From Pseudeuparius sepicola (lineage: Eukaryota; Arthropoda; Insecta; Coleoptera; Anthribidae), in the NCBI GenBank assembly GCA_963920635.1, contig OY987298.1:25336647-25400646 (forward strand): DNA of 64,000 nucleotides. Reading direction: 5' to 3'. Below are positions 24,401 to 34,345 of this stretch, piece after piece. How positions within the stretch are numbered: position 1 is the stretch's first letter; the number at the start of each line of letters is the position of its first letter. The notes beneath the pieces are model-generated. The model saw only the letters and a list, made by a program, of their open reading frames with translations, was not told where the DNA came from and searched no databases. The translations under genes and the position numbers were made by a program.

Positions 24401-25133
24401 GGCACAGTAGATTAACATGTGCATACGTTCTAATGTTGGTGTCACTGAAACATAGCTTGGTAAAATTCTTGTGTTCATAAGATCGAGCACGATCGCAAGT
24501 TTCCTGGAAGAATTTAATCTTGGTAGCGGTGGCCTGCTAAGTGGGTCTGTGCCTTCGTATCGCAATACTGCCTGTCTCATATGTGTGTCCAAGCCTTCAA
24601 AATGTTCTTCGTTAACCCGTTCCAGACTCTCGGTTGTTGGTTCTACCGTTTCGGCTTCTAGTTGTTGTCCAGGCTCTTGAAGTTCCCCATTGTTGTTGTT
24701 GTCATCTATGTCTATGTGTTCGCCGTGGATCTCTAGCTCAACTTCCCGTTTGATAGCGCTAAGTCGCGTTTCTGGAATTCGGTTATTTCTTAGAATAGTT
24801 CGATACTGATCTGACACTCTTTGTTCAGACACTTGCATGTGTGGAAACTCCCTGCAGAACTCGGCATGCAGTTGTTGTCGGTAGCCGATAATCTCTTGTC
24901 CTAAGTTTGTCACCCTGTAGAAAATACGCATAATCGATTCATTCATGGACACAGTCCATTTCATGCGTCGTCGTTGTAATCCCGCCTCTGTGAACGCTGG
25001 CTGAAGTTCCCGCGCAGCACCTTCGGTGGGTGGAACCCTAGTTCTCGTTTGGCTCCCATGTTGTAGATGTTCGTGTTGTTGTTGGGCTGTAGCTGTTTGT
25101 GCAACAGGGGCCCGCCTCATCAGCGCCCTGTCA
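21437..25133 (-). mobile_element. RLE-type LINE copy C, nearly complete
   Basis: It extends from the AATAATAAG tail (21,437) to GCCCTGTCA (25,133), where similarity to copy A's 5' region ends. It lacks the 68-bp array and the first codons of copy A's longer N terminus. Flanking DNA beyond 25,133 is unrelated AT-rich sequence. Confidence 0.88.
21566..25120 (-). CDS. RLE-type LINE protein (Myb, RT, zinc knuckle, endonuclease), open frame
   Basis: An uninterrupted 1,184-codon frame. A Myb/SANT-like block at about residues 50-115 probably contributes to target binding. The RT core has the palm aspartate in VDYKKAFDSVPHDW (~580) and YMDDLKLIA (~680). A CX3CX7HX4C knuckle (CRYGC...H..GC) precedes the RPD...DVAIP endonuclease signature and a downstream KYRDLEERIRRQW helix. 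This order is that of R2/R4/Hero-type elements, which nick one DNA strand and prime cDNA synthesis from it. YMDD instead of FADD points away from classical R2 and toward R4/Dong/Hero-like groups, but the clade needs a tree. All catalytic residues I can identify are present, so this copy could be recently active, though its 5' UTR is missing. Confidence 0.9.
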   Translation of the reverse strand: MRRAPVAQTATAQQQHEHLQHGSQTRTRVPPTEGAARELQPAFTEAGLQRRRMKWTVSMNESIMRIFYRVTNLGQEIIGYRQQLHAEFCREFPHMQVSEQRVSDQYRTILRNNRIPETRLSAIKREVELEIHGEHIDIDDNNNNGELQEPGQQLEAETVEPTTESLERVNEEHFEGLDTHMRQAVLRYEGTDPLSRPPLPRLNSSRKLAIVLDLMNTRILPSYVSVTPTLERMHMLIYCAATAVITVMGAKIRTAQELNRARPEPRMAQWEMRLNRKIESLRKDIGQVTEYIRGVRTRRIQRAVQAVMSRTQMHSRHDPANITAQQCLDTLKQKLSVFAGRLRRYKASNNRKRDNKLFERSEKGFYRAFNSSADATNASYPSREQVDGFWRNQLATPGPYNVSASWISEEREMGRNYSQMQHEQFTTAEVSDVIKNSHNWKAPGPDHLQNYWIKKLWCTHEQITTLINEVLLDPLKMPLFLTQGATYLLPKDQRNTDNPAKYRPITCLPTLYKIITSCLTQRIYAHCERNNIIAMQQKGCSKGAMGCKEQLIIDSVICNQAHSKQRNLHMAYVDYKKAFDSVPHDWLTGILKLYKIDHHTVSFLEHVMTTWRTKIQLRTADSNIETDTINIRRGIFQGDSLSPLWFCMAMNPLSHRLNSTKYGFAIKSNNAEAIKLNHLLYMDDLKLIAATKNQLTQMLKIVEEFSRDIGMLFGLDKCRTLNIIRGKLEQSAHEMQDGQEIEAMSKGDTYKYLGMKQAQRIDHRTMKTDLTNEFIKRVRQVVRTDLNSRNLFKALNTYACSVLSYSFGIVNWTNTDINNLQRKVRTLLTKAHKHHPRSAVERTTLPRQLGGRGLADLSKQLDQQILNLRNYFYRQANSSTLHRAICGADVSTPLRLTEHERQNHHRTDNDKLQRWLGKPLHGRHPNEVNQEHVDKLASNYWLTSGRMFPETEGFLLAIQDQVIPTRNYLKFIVGDASVVDDRCRYGCPTSETIQHITGGCQMFASTEYKERHDSVAKILHRELAEKLLLVQTERVPYYNYTPEPVLENSNYKMYWDRTVLTDQRVAHNRPDLIIVDKISRKTTLIDVAIPNNNNLRVKQVEKIAKYRDLEERIRRQWEMENVQTIPIIMSTTGVIPKSLLRNIKELNLTDSLYRSMQKAVLLATARTVRKFMGNAGSSKNINVT

Positions 25134-25292
25134 TAATCATTTTGATTATCTTGACGAGCAGAAATGCAAAAATATATAGGGTGTTTCAGTTTAAAAACAT
25201 AGGTTTGTATATAATTTCTTACTATCCCAGAACTTAAAATTTCCTATAACTTTAATCTAAAAATTTTTCTACCACAGAAAATGAAAAATATA

Positions 25293-26013
25293 TACAGAGT
25301 GTCTCACCTAAGAATGAAACAACCTTAGAACTTCTTTAATTTTTACCCGACCAGAAGGAAATTTTTACCAAAGGTAGATGACATTGTTGCCTACTTATTT
25401 CTAAAAAAAAATAGTTGTTTACTTCAAAGTCGAAGCCCTGCGATGCCACAATCGAAGCTAAAAATCCGAAAGTCATATTAGGCTTTTTTTTTCAAAAAAA
25501 TGTTCTAAAAACAGTTGTCCAGAATTGATCCAGAACTCTGAATCCAAAATTTTGTCAAAATCAAAAAAATATTAAATAAAAAAAATTAAGTAAAAATTAT
25601 AAAAAAATAAAATTTGTTTTATAGCTTTTAATTTTGTTTTGAAATGATTACTTTTTGAAAACAACTAGCCTTCAAAACTTCCATAGCACACTTTTCTAAA
25701 CGCAGAATTCTTAAATTGCTATTTTTGGACATTATTATTTTTATTTAATATTTTTTGAATTTTGACAAAATTTTTGATTTAGGCTCCTGGATCGATTCTG
25801 AATAACTTCTTTTAGTAAATTTTTTTGAAAAAAATGTCTAATATGATTTTCGGATTTTTAGCCTCGATTGTGACTTTGACTTGGAGTAGGCAACTAATTT
25901 TTTGGAAATAAGTAGGCCACAATGCCATCTACATTTAGTAAAAATTTCGTTCTGGTCGGTTAAAAATTAAAGAAGTTCTAAGGTTGTTTCATTCTTAAGT
26001 GAGACACTCTGTA
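25293..26013. mobile_element. Palindromic TA-element with TACAGAGTGTCTCAC ends
   Basis: TACAGAGTGTCTCACCTAAG at 25,293 is mirrored by a slightly diverged CTTAAGTGAGACACTCTGTA ending at 26,013. The arms match over about 300 bp each (shared AACTTCTTTAATTTTTA and the GCCTACTTATTTC block). No transposase; a mariner-type foldback derivative. Confidence 0.75.
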
Positions 26014-26034
26014 TAGTGGTTACTTGATCCCTAC

Positions 26035-26684
26035 GTCACAATGGCCAACTATACCCCGATTACTGTAAGAAGTCCCGATTTTGTCAGATGACAGTCTCCA
26101 CAAAATCCCTAGAAATTTTCTGTTAACTATGGGTATAACAATGGTATATGCGTGTCTCAACCAGTTAATGACGTCACTCATTGATTTATGATGTGAAAAG
26201 TTACCCAAGTGATACGAAAAAAGAACATAATAAAATAAAAACCCTATTGCCAATCACGATTATACCGCTACAAATAAAAATAATTATGAGTACAACTCAT
26301 TTTAATAATAATTTCAAACGTCATGGAAACACTTTCATTTTGGTATTTTGTTAAAATCAGCCACTTGCGCCAGCGTCTATGGGGCGGACTCAGGCAAATT
26401 TTGTTTCGGTGTTGTGAAAGTGACAGTGAAGGTTTTCCGGATCGTTCAAAAGGGTTCAAACTTTGGGCAGTGAAAATATTCGCGGGTATTATACGACGTA
26501 TCATGAGTTTTACCGTTATCTATGTTGTTCTTGTTCGTGTAATTAGTAGTTATTCATTGTGCAAATGGGCTCGTTACTGACCTGGGCTTATGACCCGGTT
26601 GCTTTTTTTGCTGTATTAATGCCAACTTAGGATGGCGAAATTACCATTTGACAGTCCCAGTAAGGACTTCTTAAAATAATTTTA
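26035..26684 (+). repeat. Dispersed repeat Z, copy 1
   Basis: Matches the reverse complement of 35,850-36,290 joined to 36,888-37,005. Shared blocks include AAATTTTGTTTCGGTG, the CATTTTGGTATTTTG block, and ACCCCGATTACTGTAAGAAG near the left end. Several short open frames fall inside, but both copies are too diverged from each other in frame to support a gene. Confidence 0.75.
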
Positions 26685-27087
26685 CTTTATACAATTTCAA
26701 TTGTCGACCATACTTCATATTTTATCTAAACCCGAACATTTAGAATTAGGTACTAAGCGGGACCTTTTGCATCGCGTTCGGACACCTCTCAGGAGCACCG
26801 GAAAAAAGTCCCCACGCTTCCTGATTGGGATGACTGAGAAATTAAGGAAAACCGGGAAAACCTTAATATTTCTTGTTAAAATACTATAATCTGTTCAAAT
26901 GGACCTAGCGAGCTTTTTTCTTTTTGTAGCTTTTTGCACGTACAATGCGAATATAGGTACACACACATCACAATTAATTGTGAAAGTTCAATATTTTCAA
27001 GGAAATTAAAACTGGAAGAAACTTAGTTTTGTTAAAATGAAGGTAGGTATAACGATTGTTCTTTTTGTGGAGAGTTGGGCTTGACTC

Positions 27088-27553
27088 ATGATTCACAGTA
27101 TTGTGTGCTGCGGCTCGCCAATTTTTGCTTACAGGGGTGGTTTTTTCGATGTGGTACCTGGAACGAAAGGCAAGCCACTAAGGCTGTACTGCTCAAAATC
27201 ATGTCAGGAAGTTCTGGATGAAATGCAGCATTGCATTCTGTTCCTACATGCAATGACAGGGTGTGATACCGATACCACAAGTTATTTTGAATGTTGGGAA
27301 ACTGAATCCCTTTAAAAGACTAAAGAAAGACGCGGATCTTCGCAATAAAATTGCGGTGTTTGACTGGCCTGATGCGTCTCCAGATACTGCTAAAGCCGGC
27401 GAAGCATTATTTATCTCATCACAATATCCAGGAACAACACAGACAGCGTTTTCAGTTATATTCGAAAATAAACGTCCGTTTATCACTAAACCTTAAGTTT
27501 TTCCTCGCCATGCTGCCACCTTGCTGCCAGCATTCCTTAAGAACATACCGTCA
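27088..27553 (+). pseudogene. Degenerate gene with a TGCDTTS-type motif, upstream exon part
   Basis: Translation, moving once between frames near 27,265, gives FFDVVPGTKGKPLRLYC, ILFLHAMTGCDT..TSYF, NVGKLNPFKRLKKDADL and TAKAGEALFIS. This combination is characteristic of a metazoan multi-copy protein family with a conserved HA(I/L/M)TGCDTTS motif. I recall the motif but not an assigned function. The exon ends CGTCAG at 27,553 followed by GTAGG, a plausible splice donor. The coding sequence resumes at 30,368 after the mariner element. At least one frameshift is needed, so it is a pseudogene. The start of the exon is uncertain; a TTGCTTACAG acceptor near 27,135 is possible. Confidence 0.6.
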
Positions 27554-28382
27554 GGTAGGAAAAAAAGTGTTAAAAGTAATTATGTTTAAAAAAAGAACAA
27601 AAAAATCAACACTCACTTATTATACAGGGTGTCCGGAAATTACGTGCACAAAATTGGAGGGGTGGTAGTACTGGCGAAAATAGTGCCACAAGTTCAAACA
27701 CTTTTCCGAAAACTCGATATTAACCGAGTTACATAACCTCAAAACTATTTTTTTCAAATCAATATTTTGAGATAACTTTTCTCCTAGTGAATATTTTTTT
27801 TTTTAAATTTGGTACACTTATTACACATAATAGGGTGGACTATCGTGAGAAATTTCATAATAATTGGTCGGCCATAAAGGCCGTAACACCATGTGCTTGT
27901 GTACAAATTTAGCTAGAACTTTTTTTTTTCAATTTTTTTAAATTGTTATAATTTATTATTAAAGAGCGATAAAAAATCTTACAAAAAGGTACTCTTGTCT
28001 CAATTCGATAAAGTTTACCGTTTCGAAAAAAATTGCATTTAAAAAGGATAAGGTTTTCTAGAAATACGCGATAAACGCCCACATGATCAAAGCTGGCCTT
28101 GGAATTTTCGATCTTTGGCGATTTACTATGACTTGATTGGTCATCCTGAGAATGTATGTGATAATTTAAAGGGGGGAAAATACACCTGGAAAAAATTAAC
28201 AATAATTTATTTATTTGGTCAGGAACAATAAAAAAAATAAGAACAACAATAACAATAATTAATTAATAATAAAAATAAATCATTTATAGCAAAGCTTCAA
28301 ACTGTTGTCCTTCCATTTCTAAGCACAACTCGAGTCTTCTTAATAAAAATGATGATGACTTTTGCCTTTAGGTAATATTATT

Positions 28383-28453
28383 CATGGCCTCCTACGATTT
28401 ACGGCTCCCTTCGAAAGGACGCCGAAGGGAGCCGTAAATCGTAGGAGGCCATG
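28383..28453. mobile_element. 71-bp perfect hairpin insertion with 8-bp flanking repeats
   Basis: Two perfectly complementary 31-base arms (CATGGCCTCCTACG... and ...CGTAGGAGGCCATG) enclose the 9-base loop AAAGGACGC. The direct repeats ATATTATT flank it at 28,375-28,382 and 28,454-28,461. It is GC-richer than the surrounding element and encodes nothing. Confidence 0.8.
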
Positions 28454-28614
28454 ATATTATTATTAATTTTTTGCGTAAAAGTCTCTACTTTTATAAAAAT
28501 CAAGTCGCCTCTGGAAACAAAAAAAAAGGGCAGCAAATCAGCATTCACAGTTTGACAACTGTCAAGTTATTAGAAGCATTATTTTAATGATAGAATTTAA
28601 AAGGAGCTATTAGC

Positions 28615-29636
28615 ATGGATGATAACTATACAAACGCAGAATTACGAGACATGCATTATTATTATGGCGTAGCAAAAGGCAATGCTCGTGCAGCACGAAG
28701 ATTGTACCACGAAGCTTTTCCTCATAAGAGACTACCCGACGTTCGGCTGTTCAGCAGCATCCACCGGAGACTAGGGGAATATGGAGCTTTTAAGGGAAAT
28801 CGCCATGATGTAGGACGCCCAAGAAGAACACGGACAGTTGCCGCTGAAGTTCGTATTTTGAATGCTATTGAAAATGATCCAGAAACGAGTGTCAGGGTTA
28901 TCGCAAACCAAGAAAATCTGCCGAAGAGTATTGTGCATGAAGTTTTGAGGGAGCAGTTGCGCTACCCTTATCACTACACGAAGGTGCAAGCATTATTTGC
29001 AGGGGATACCGAATCCCGTTCAATATTTTGTTACCAACTTCAACAATTTTGTAATGACGATCCAACATTTTTATCTAAAGTGTTATTTACTGATGAAGCG
29101 GGATTCGGCCACGAAGGTCCTATAAACTTGAAAAATATGCATTTCTGGCACGACGAAAATCCACATATGACAATTGAACGTGGTTTTCAAGACCGTTTTT
29201 CATTGAATGTATGGGCAGGCATTATTAACGATTATTTAATTGGTCCGTACTTTTTCCCTAACCGCCTTACGGGAGAAATTTATTTAGACTTTTTGAGGAA
29301 CCAATTACCGCTTCTTTTAGAAGATCTATCTCTACAGTTAAGAAATTCGACGTGGTTGCTCCAAGATGGTGCCCCACCTCATTCTTCGATCAATGTAAGA
29401 GAATTTCTCAATGAGACGTTCCCAAACAGATGGATTGGGCGGGGTGGATTTATTGAGTGGGCCCCTAGATCGCCTGACTTAAATCCTATGGATTTTTTTT
29501 CTGGGGTTATCTTAATTCACTGGTATACAAAACTCCTATAAATAATAGAGAAGAATTAAGACAGAGAATTATTGATTCCTGTGATATTATTAGAAGGAAA
29601 GAAGGAATATTTTTTAGAACCCGCAGATCACTTTGA
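28615..29636 (+). pseudogene. IS630/Tc1/mariner transposase, one frameshift
   Basis: The protein begins MDDNYTNAELRDMHYYYG with an N-terminal helix-turn-helix region (NARAARRLYHEAFPHKRLPD, then a GRPRRTRT linker). The DDE core reads VLFTDEAGFGHEG (first Asp), WLLQDGAPPHS (second Asp) and WAPRSPDLNPMDFF (third Asp). I count 36 residues between the second and third catalytic Asp. A run of eight T at about 29,492-29,499 shifts the frame: the open frame ends at 29,541, but in the next frame the expected WGYLNSLVYK continuation runs to a TGA at 29,636. Only one indel separates this copy from an intact gene, so it is young. Confidence 0.88.
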
Positions 29637-30367
29637 AGAAGACTCGAGTTGTGCTTAGAAATGGAAGGACAACAGTTTGAAGCTTTGCTATAAATGATTT
29701 ATTATTATTATTAATTAATTGTTATTGTTGTTCTTATTTTTTTTTTGTTCCTGACCAAATAAATAAATTATTGTTAATTTTTTCCAGGTGTATTTTCCCC
29801 CCTTTAAATTATCACATACATTCTCAGGATGACCAATCAAGTCATAGTAAATCGCCAAAGATCGAAAATTCCAAGGCCAGCTTTGATCATGTGGGCGTTT
29901 ATCGCGTATTTCTAGAAAACCTTATCCTTTTTATATGCGATTTTTTTCGAAACGGTAAACTTTATCGAATTGAGACAAGAGTACCTTTTTGTAAGATTTT
30001 TTATCGCTCTTTAATAATAAATTATAACAATTAAAAAAAATTGGAAAAAAAAAGTTCTAGCAAAATTTGTACACAAGCACATGGTGTTACGGCCTTTATG
30101 GCCGACCAATTATTATGAAATTTCTCACGATAGTCCACCCTATTATGTGTAATAAGTGTACCAAATTTGAAAAAAATATATTCACTAGGAGAAAAGTTAT
30201 CTCAAAATATTGTTTTGAAAAAAATAGTTTTGAGGTTATGTACCTCGGTTAATATCGAGTTTTCGGAAAAGTGTTTGAACTTGTGGCACTATTTTCGCCA
30301 GTACTACCACCCCTCCAATTTTGTGCACGTAATTTCCGGACACCCTGTATATTTTAACTATTCCAGG

Positions 30368-30761
30368 TGCAAGAGTGGGGAGGAAATCAGCTAGACCCAC
30401 ATAAATGAGACTGGGTCAAGTAGGAAGGTTGTTTTAGGCCAGTAACAGTAACAAACATACTGGCAACTCCATCATACCTTCTAGAACTTATATCCTGGAA
30501 TTGCAGGTCATACCATATGAACTGTTCAATAATGTGTGCGGACACTGTGCTGGCCATGAGTGCAGAGCAACAGTCCATCGGCGGAACAGCATGCAGATCT
30601 GGATGATCCAGAAGACGATTTGCGGAGCTGGAAGGTAAGAAAATCATTAGTAGGTAGTTTAAGAAATGTGAAAAGTGTAAAAAGAAGTGTTGGTAAAAAA
30701 ATTCACTTTTGCAGAAGTCGCAGAAGAGGATGAAGCCCCTCCAATGTCACGTCGAAGATAG
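30368..30761 (+). pseudogene. Degenerate TGCDTTS-type gene, downstream exons
   Basis: An acceptor ACTATTCCAG precedes GTGCAAGAGTGG, and joining to the upstream CGTCAG gives YRQ|VQEWGG. Then follow LDPHK, KxEGCFRPVT, APSYLLELIS-like text and a Cys-containing NCRSYHMNCSIMC segment with in-frame TGA and TAG codons. A donor at 30,633 (GGAAG|GTAAGA) and an acceptor at about 30,716 (TTTTGCAG|AAGTCGC) define a last exon coding an acidic tail (EEDEAPPMSRRR) with a TAG at 30,759-30,761. Splice sites look intact while the reading frame is broken. Confidence 0.5.
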
Positions 30762-30923
30762 CTATAATTTTTGTAAAAAATGTTAAATTTGTTACACATT
30801 TTAATATTAAAATCACCTAAAATCACATACATATTAGGCTGAAATGTCACATGAGCGTATACGAGGGGCAGACCGCAGCCAAAAATGTGTACACCAGGAT
30901 TTCCATTTGCTACAATATTAACT
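30762..30923. other. Short non-coding stretch
   Basis: AT-rich sequence after the last pseudogene exon; no feature recognised. Confidence 0.4.
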
Positions 30924-31226
30924 CGGAATTCCATGAGATTTCCACAGATTTTCTAAGAATTCCACAGATTCCCTGAGAATTCCATGAGATTTCCTCTGAT
31001 TTCTTGAAAATTCCATGGGATTTCTTGGGAATTTCATGAGATTAGAAGCGCACAAGTCAGCGCAAGCGCCATAGTTACAGATTGCTGGGGAATTCCATGG
31101 TAATTCCTGAGAGATTTCTAGGGAATTCTACCAGATTTCTTAGAAATTCCATGAGATGTCCCAAGAATTTTACAGATTTACTGGGAATTCCACCAGATTT
31201 CCATGGGATTTCCTAAGAATTCCACT
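30924..31226. repeat. Degenerate GGAATTCCATGAGATTTCC minisatellite
   Basis: About a dozen diverged copies of GAATTCCA(T/C)(G/C)AGATTTCC follow one another with variable spacing. A unique ~40-bp segment (AGAAGCGCACAAGTCAGCGC...) interrupts the array near 31,045-31,082. Confidence 0.75.
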
Positions 31227-32011
31227 AACCTGAACACCAGATTTCCTCTGTGGTCCACCCCTCGAGTGTATATCATAATTTGATTAGCTAAGGTAATAAT
31301 TAAAGTTTATACTTACGTTTTATGTATTAAAAAAACTTATGATTTATTGATTTGCATGGAAGTTTTATTTCGAGAATATCAGTACACATTTCGGCGAGGC
31401 TGTTTTAAACAGGCGATAGTAATCTTATTTTAAATACTAAATTATAGAAATACAAAGTTTACTTTTGATGCTTTAAATAACACAGGGACGTTCTAGATGG
31501 AAGGCCATTTTATTTCATAAAATGTTTATCGTTAAAAATAAACATTGCGCGGTATCTGCCCTAAGAGTAGTGTTTATTTTCGATTTCTCCAACAAGCAAA
31601 AATGTTTGTGAGAAAAAAAAAACACCGCTACACTCATGGGATACTATGGTTATCTAGAGTATCTAGACCTTTTGGTTACAGGTTACAGACCAAATATGAC
31701 CAGGGGCAGGTTGACTGGGTTACAGTCATATTTTTTGCATAACTTTTTTTTTCCATATTAATTTGATAACAGAAGTTGAAATTTGAAAGTTTTCTACACA
31801 AAAATTGTTTTTAGTGTCATGGCACTGAAATGCACTGCTTTTAAATTTTTAACATCCGTTGCATTTCATATTTTTATATACACACGAGTTATTTTAATCA
31901 AATCAAGTAGGGTGTGATTTGACATTTTGTTTGAAATATAATTTCAATTCATTCAAACTTCATTTCCCATCTTTAAACGTCTCGAAAATATTACGAGAAA
32001 ACCACATGTAT
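31227..32011. other. Non-coding AT-rich DNA
   Basis: No gene, RNA or transposon end recognised. The 65-codon open frame at 31,545-31,742 has no known motif. Confidence 0.45.
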
Positions 32012-32356
32012 ACAGGGTGGTCACTTTTCCGATGCTCACCATTGGGATCTCATAAACGGTAACTCAAAATCTAGCAGCCCTAGAGAATTTTTGAGTCAAC
32101 TAGTGAAAAGAGCGTGTCTGGAAACATAAGAATACAAAATTTTGCAAAGTTTGGTGTTCTAATAAAAAAAATATGAGCTATTTCCGGAACCAGCAGTTTT
32201 CAGTTTTTTTCAGAATATTTCAGAAAAGGACTTAGCTATCTTCAGTTCCTTTTCAGATAATGATTCAGGACTAAAATGCGCAACTTTTCTCTAAATCAAC
32301 TACCCTTCTATCTTTTACCATTTCCGAAATCCCAATGGTTAGCATTGAAAAAGTAT
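32012..32356. repeat. Decayed TACAGGGTGGTCAC element
   Basis: TACAGGGTGGTCACTTTTCC and the following ATGCTCACCATTGGGATCTC (near 32,012-32,051) are echoed in inverted form by AAATCCCAATGGTTAGCATT near 32,327-32,346. The outer right end is missing. Confidence 0.5.
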
Positions 32357-32848
32357 ATAAAGTTAATTTATTAATAAGTAATGTCATATTTCATAATTAC
32401 ATAATATCATGTATTATGAATTATGACATATTAGTAACCATATCAAAATTGCAACAGCCTTGGCACATTTGTTGTGTTGTCGAGCAGGTACCAAAAACCT
32501 AAAATACAAAATTGAAATTTAAAAATAACCATAAAGTGCTCTGTTACCTTTTTACCCTTGCTCTCTCTCCTCTCTATCCTGCCGTCAGTAGTACCACAGC
32601 AGACTCTAGGAAAGCCCTGAAGTTGAGAAAGCTGACAACATGGCTTGCGGGTCTGCGCGGCGTGGCCGGCGTGGCCTGTCACTCCCTGTAAGTTGATTTT
32701 ACAAGAAATTTACCAGAATTAATTTGTGTAGTGCGGGTAGTGCTATCGTCGCCAGATTGCTACGACGAGGCAGTGTGTCTCTGGTCTCTGGGTGGAAACA
32801 GACAGCCCTAAGTGCTGGCGACAGCTTTCTTATATATTTTTTTTGTTA

Positions 32849-33730
32849 TACAGTGTGTCCACGGATAGAGTTCACGTAGGGTGTAAATGACAAACAAATT
32901 TCGAGTTGAAATTTGAGCTTCTGGGGATCAGCCCTGCTTGGTTTTAAACTAATTTGTGACATAATTTTACTTTCGAAAAATCACGTATGCCTTGGGAATT
33001 TTGAAAAAACTAATTTTTCACATCAGTAAAGTGCCCTTTCTGTAGGTTTTACGACAAAATGTTATTAATGAAACTTGTTCAGAATGAAGAACTGAGTAGG
33101 TTTGCGAAATTTCGAAAGTCTAGGCCTACTTTGATTTTCTGGTATTTTTTCCCACTTTTCTTCAGAAAAGTGCACTTTGGGTAGCTTTCAAATTAAAATG
33201 TTATTAAGAAAACTTGTTCACAATGAAAAACTCGATAGGTGTGAAAGAATTTCAAAAGCCTAGGTATACTTTGATTTTTTCTGCTAAAAAATTTAAAACG
33301 CATAAAAATTAAAGTAGACCTAGGCTTTTTTGAAATTCTTTCACACCTATCCAGTTTTTCATTGTGAACAAGTTTTCTTAATAACATTTTAATGTGAAAG
33401 CTACCCAAAGTGCACTTTTCTGAAGAAAAGTGGGAAAAAATACCAAAAAATCAAAGTAGGCCTAGACTTTCGAAATTTCGCAAACCTACTCAGTTCTTTA
33501 TTCTGAACAAGTTTCCTTAATAACATTTTGTCGTAAAACCTACATCACTTTACTGATCAGGAAAATTAGTTTTTTCAAAATTCCCAAGGCATACGTGATT
33601 TTTCGAAAGTAAAATTATGTCACAAATTAGATTAAAAACAAGCAGGGCTGATCCCCAGAAGCTCAAATTTCAACTCGAATTTTTTTTGTCATTTACACTC
33701 TACGTGAACTCTATCCGTGGACACACTGTA
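32849..33730. mobile_element. 882-bp near-perfect palindromic TA-element
   Basis: TACAGTGTGTCCACGGATAG at 32,849 is mirrored by CTATCCGTGGACACACTGTA ending at 33,730. The arms match almost along their whole length (axis near 33,290), including the CTAGGCCTACTTTGATTTT block twice per arm in variant form. No coding capacity. Confidence 0.85.
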
Positions 33731-34074
33731 TACAAGCGGTCAACTTGTATTCGTTTTAGGCTTTCCAAAGAGCGAAAATTTAAGAATAAAACGATTAAGG
33801 GCTAATTGCATAGACAAACAAATTAAAGGAGCTTTCTAACAATCCAACCATTGTTTAGTATTGTTGCAAAAGTTTCTTTACCTGATGCTAAAGTCAAAAG
33901 ATAATTTAGTTGAATGTATTATAAAATTGACACTAACTGCCATTTCAATCAGAAGAGACACAGAAAATATAGTTAAATATATTTTCTGTGGAAGAGATTA
34001 CTCTCCTTTACGACATGCTGTTTTCTGTTCGCTTGTTGTTTGTATTTTTATGAAAATTTAACCATAAAGGAAGA
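33731..34074. other. Non-coding stretch
   Basis: No gene. A short hairpin near 33,960-33,993 pairs CACAGAAAATAT with ATATTTTCTGTG and resembles the one near 308-340. Confidence 0.4.
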
Positions 34075-34345
34075 TAGGTAATCATAATTTGCCTGATGGC
34101 GCACTTTGCGAAAAATTCTCACAAAAATTCGACTTACAACAAAATGTAGTCCCCTTTATTTGCCCAAATTTACCATATTATTTGTCTAAAATATACCTTT
34201 CCACACCTGGAATCGTACTTATTATGGATACTTATAGTTCTATGTATATTTTGTTACTTTGTTACTGCTTTTATTGTCTGTTAAACAAACGTACCAACTT
34301 ACTTAGGTACCCAATTATTAAAACAAAGTTCACAAATGTATCTAA
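34075..34345 (+). repeat. Dispersed repeat X, copy 2
   Basis: Diverged inverted counterpart of 570-830. Shared blocks: GAAGATAGGTA, GGCGCACTTTGCGAAAA, ACAAAATGTAGTCCCCT and ACTTACTTAGGTACCCAATT. Confidence 0.75.

Larger units (their letters stand above)
27623..30349 (+). mobile_element. Mariner-like element with ~720-bp TIRs and TA flanks
   Basis: TACAGGGTGTCCGGAAATTA at 27,623 is mirrored by TAATTTCCGGACACCCTGTA ending at 30,349, with TA on both sides. The inverted arms run to about 28,341 and 29,631 and differ at only scattered bases. The unique middle encodes a DDE transposase. It sits in an intron of the TGCDTTS pseudogene. A 71-bp hairpin is inserted between the left arm and the transposase. 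Confidence 0.92.

Noticed and set aside
13749..24680. Many 60-105-codon frames antisense to the LINE proteins
   Set aside because: They repeat at the same offset in all three LINE copies because the DNA is the same; none has a domain.
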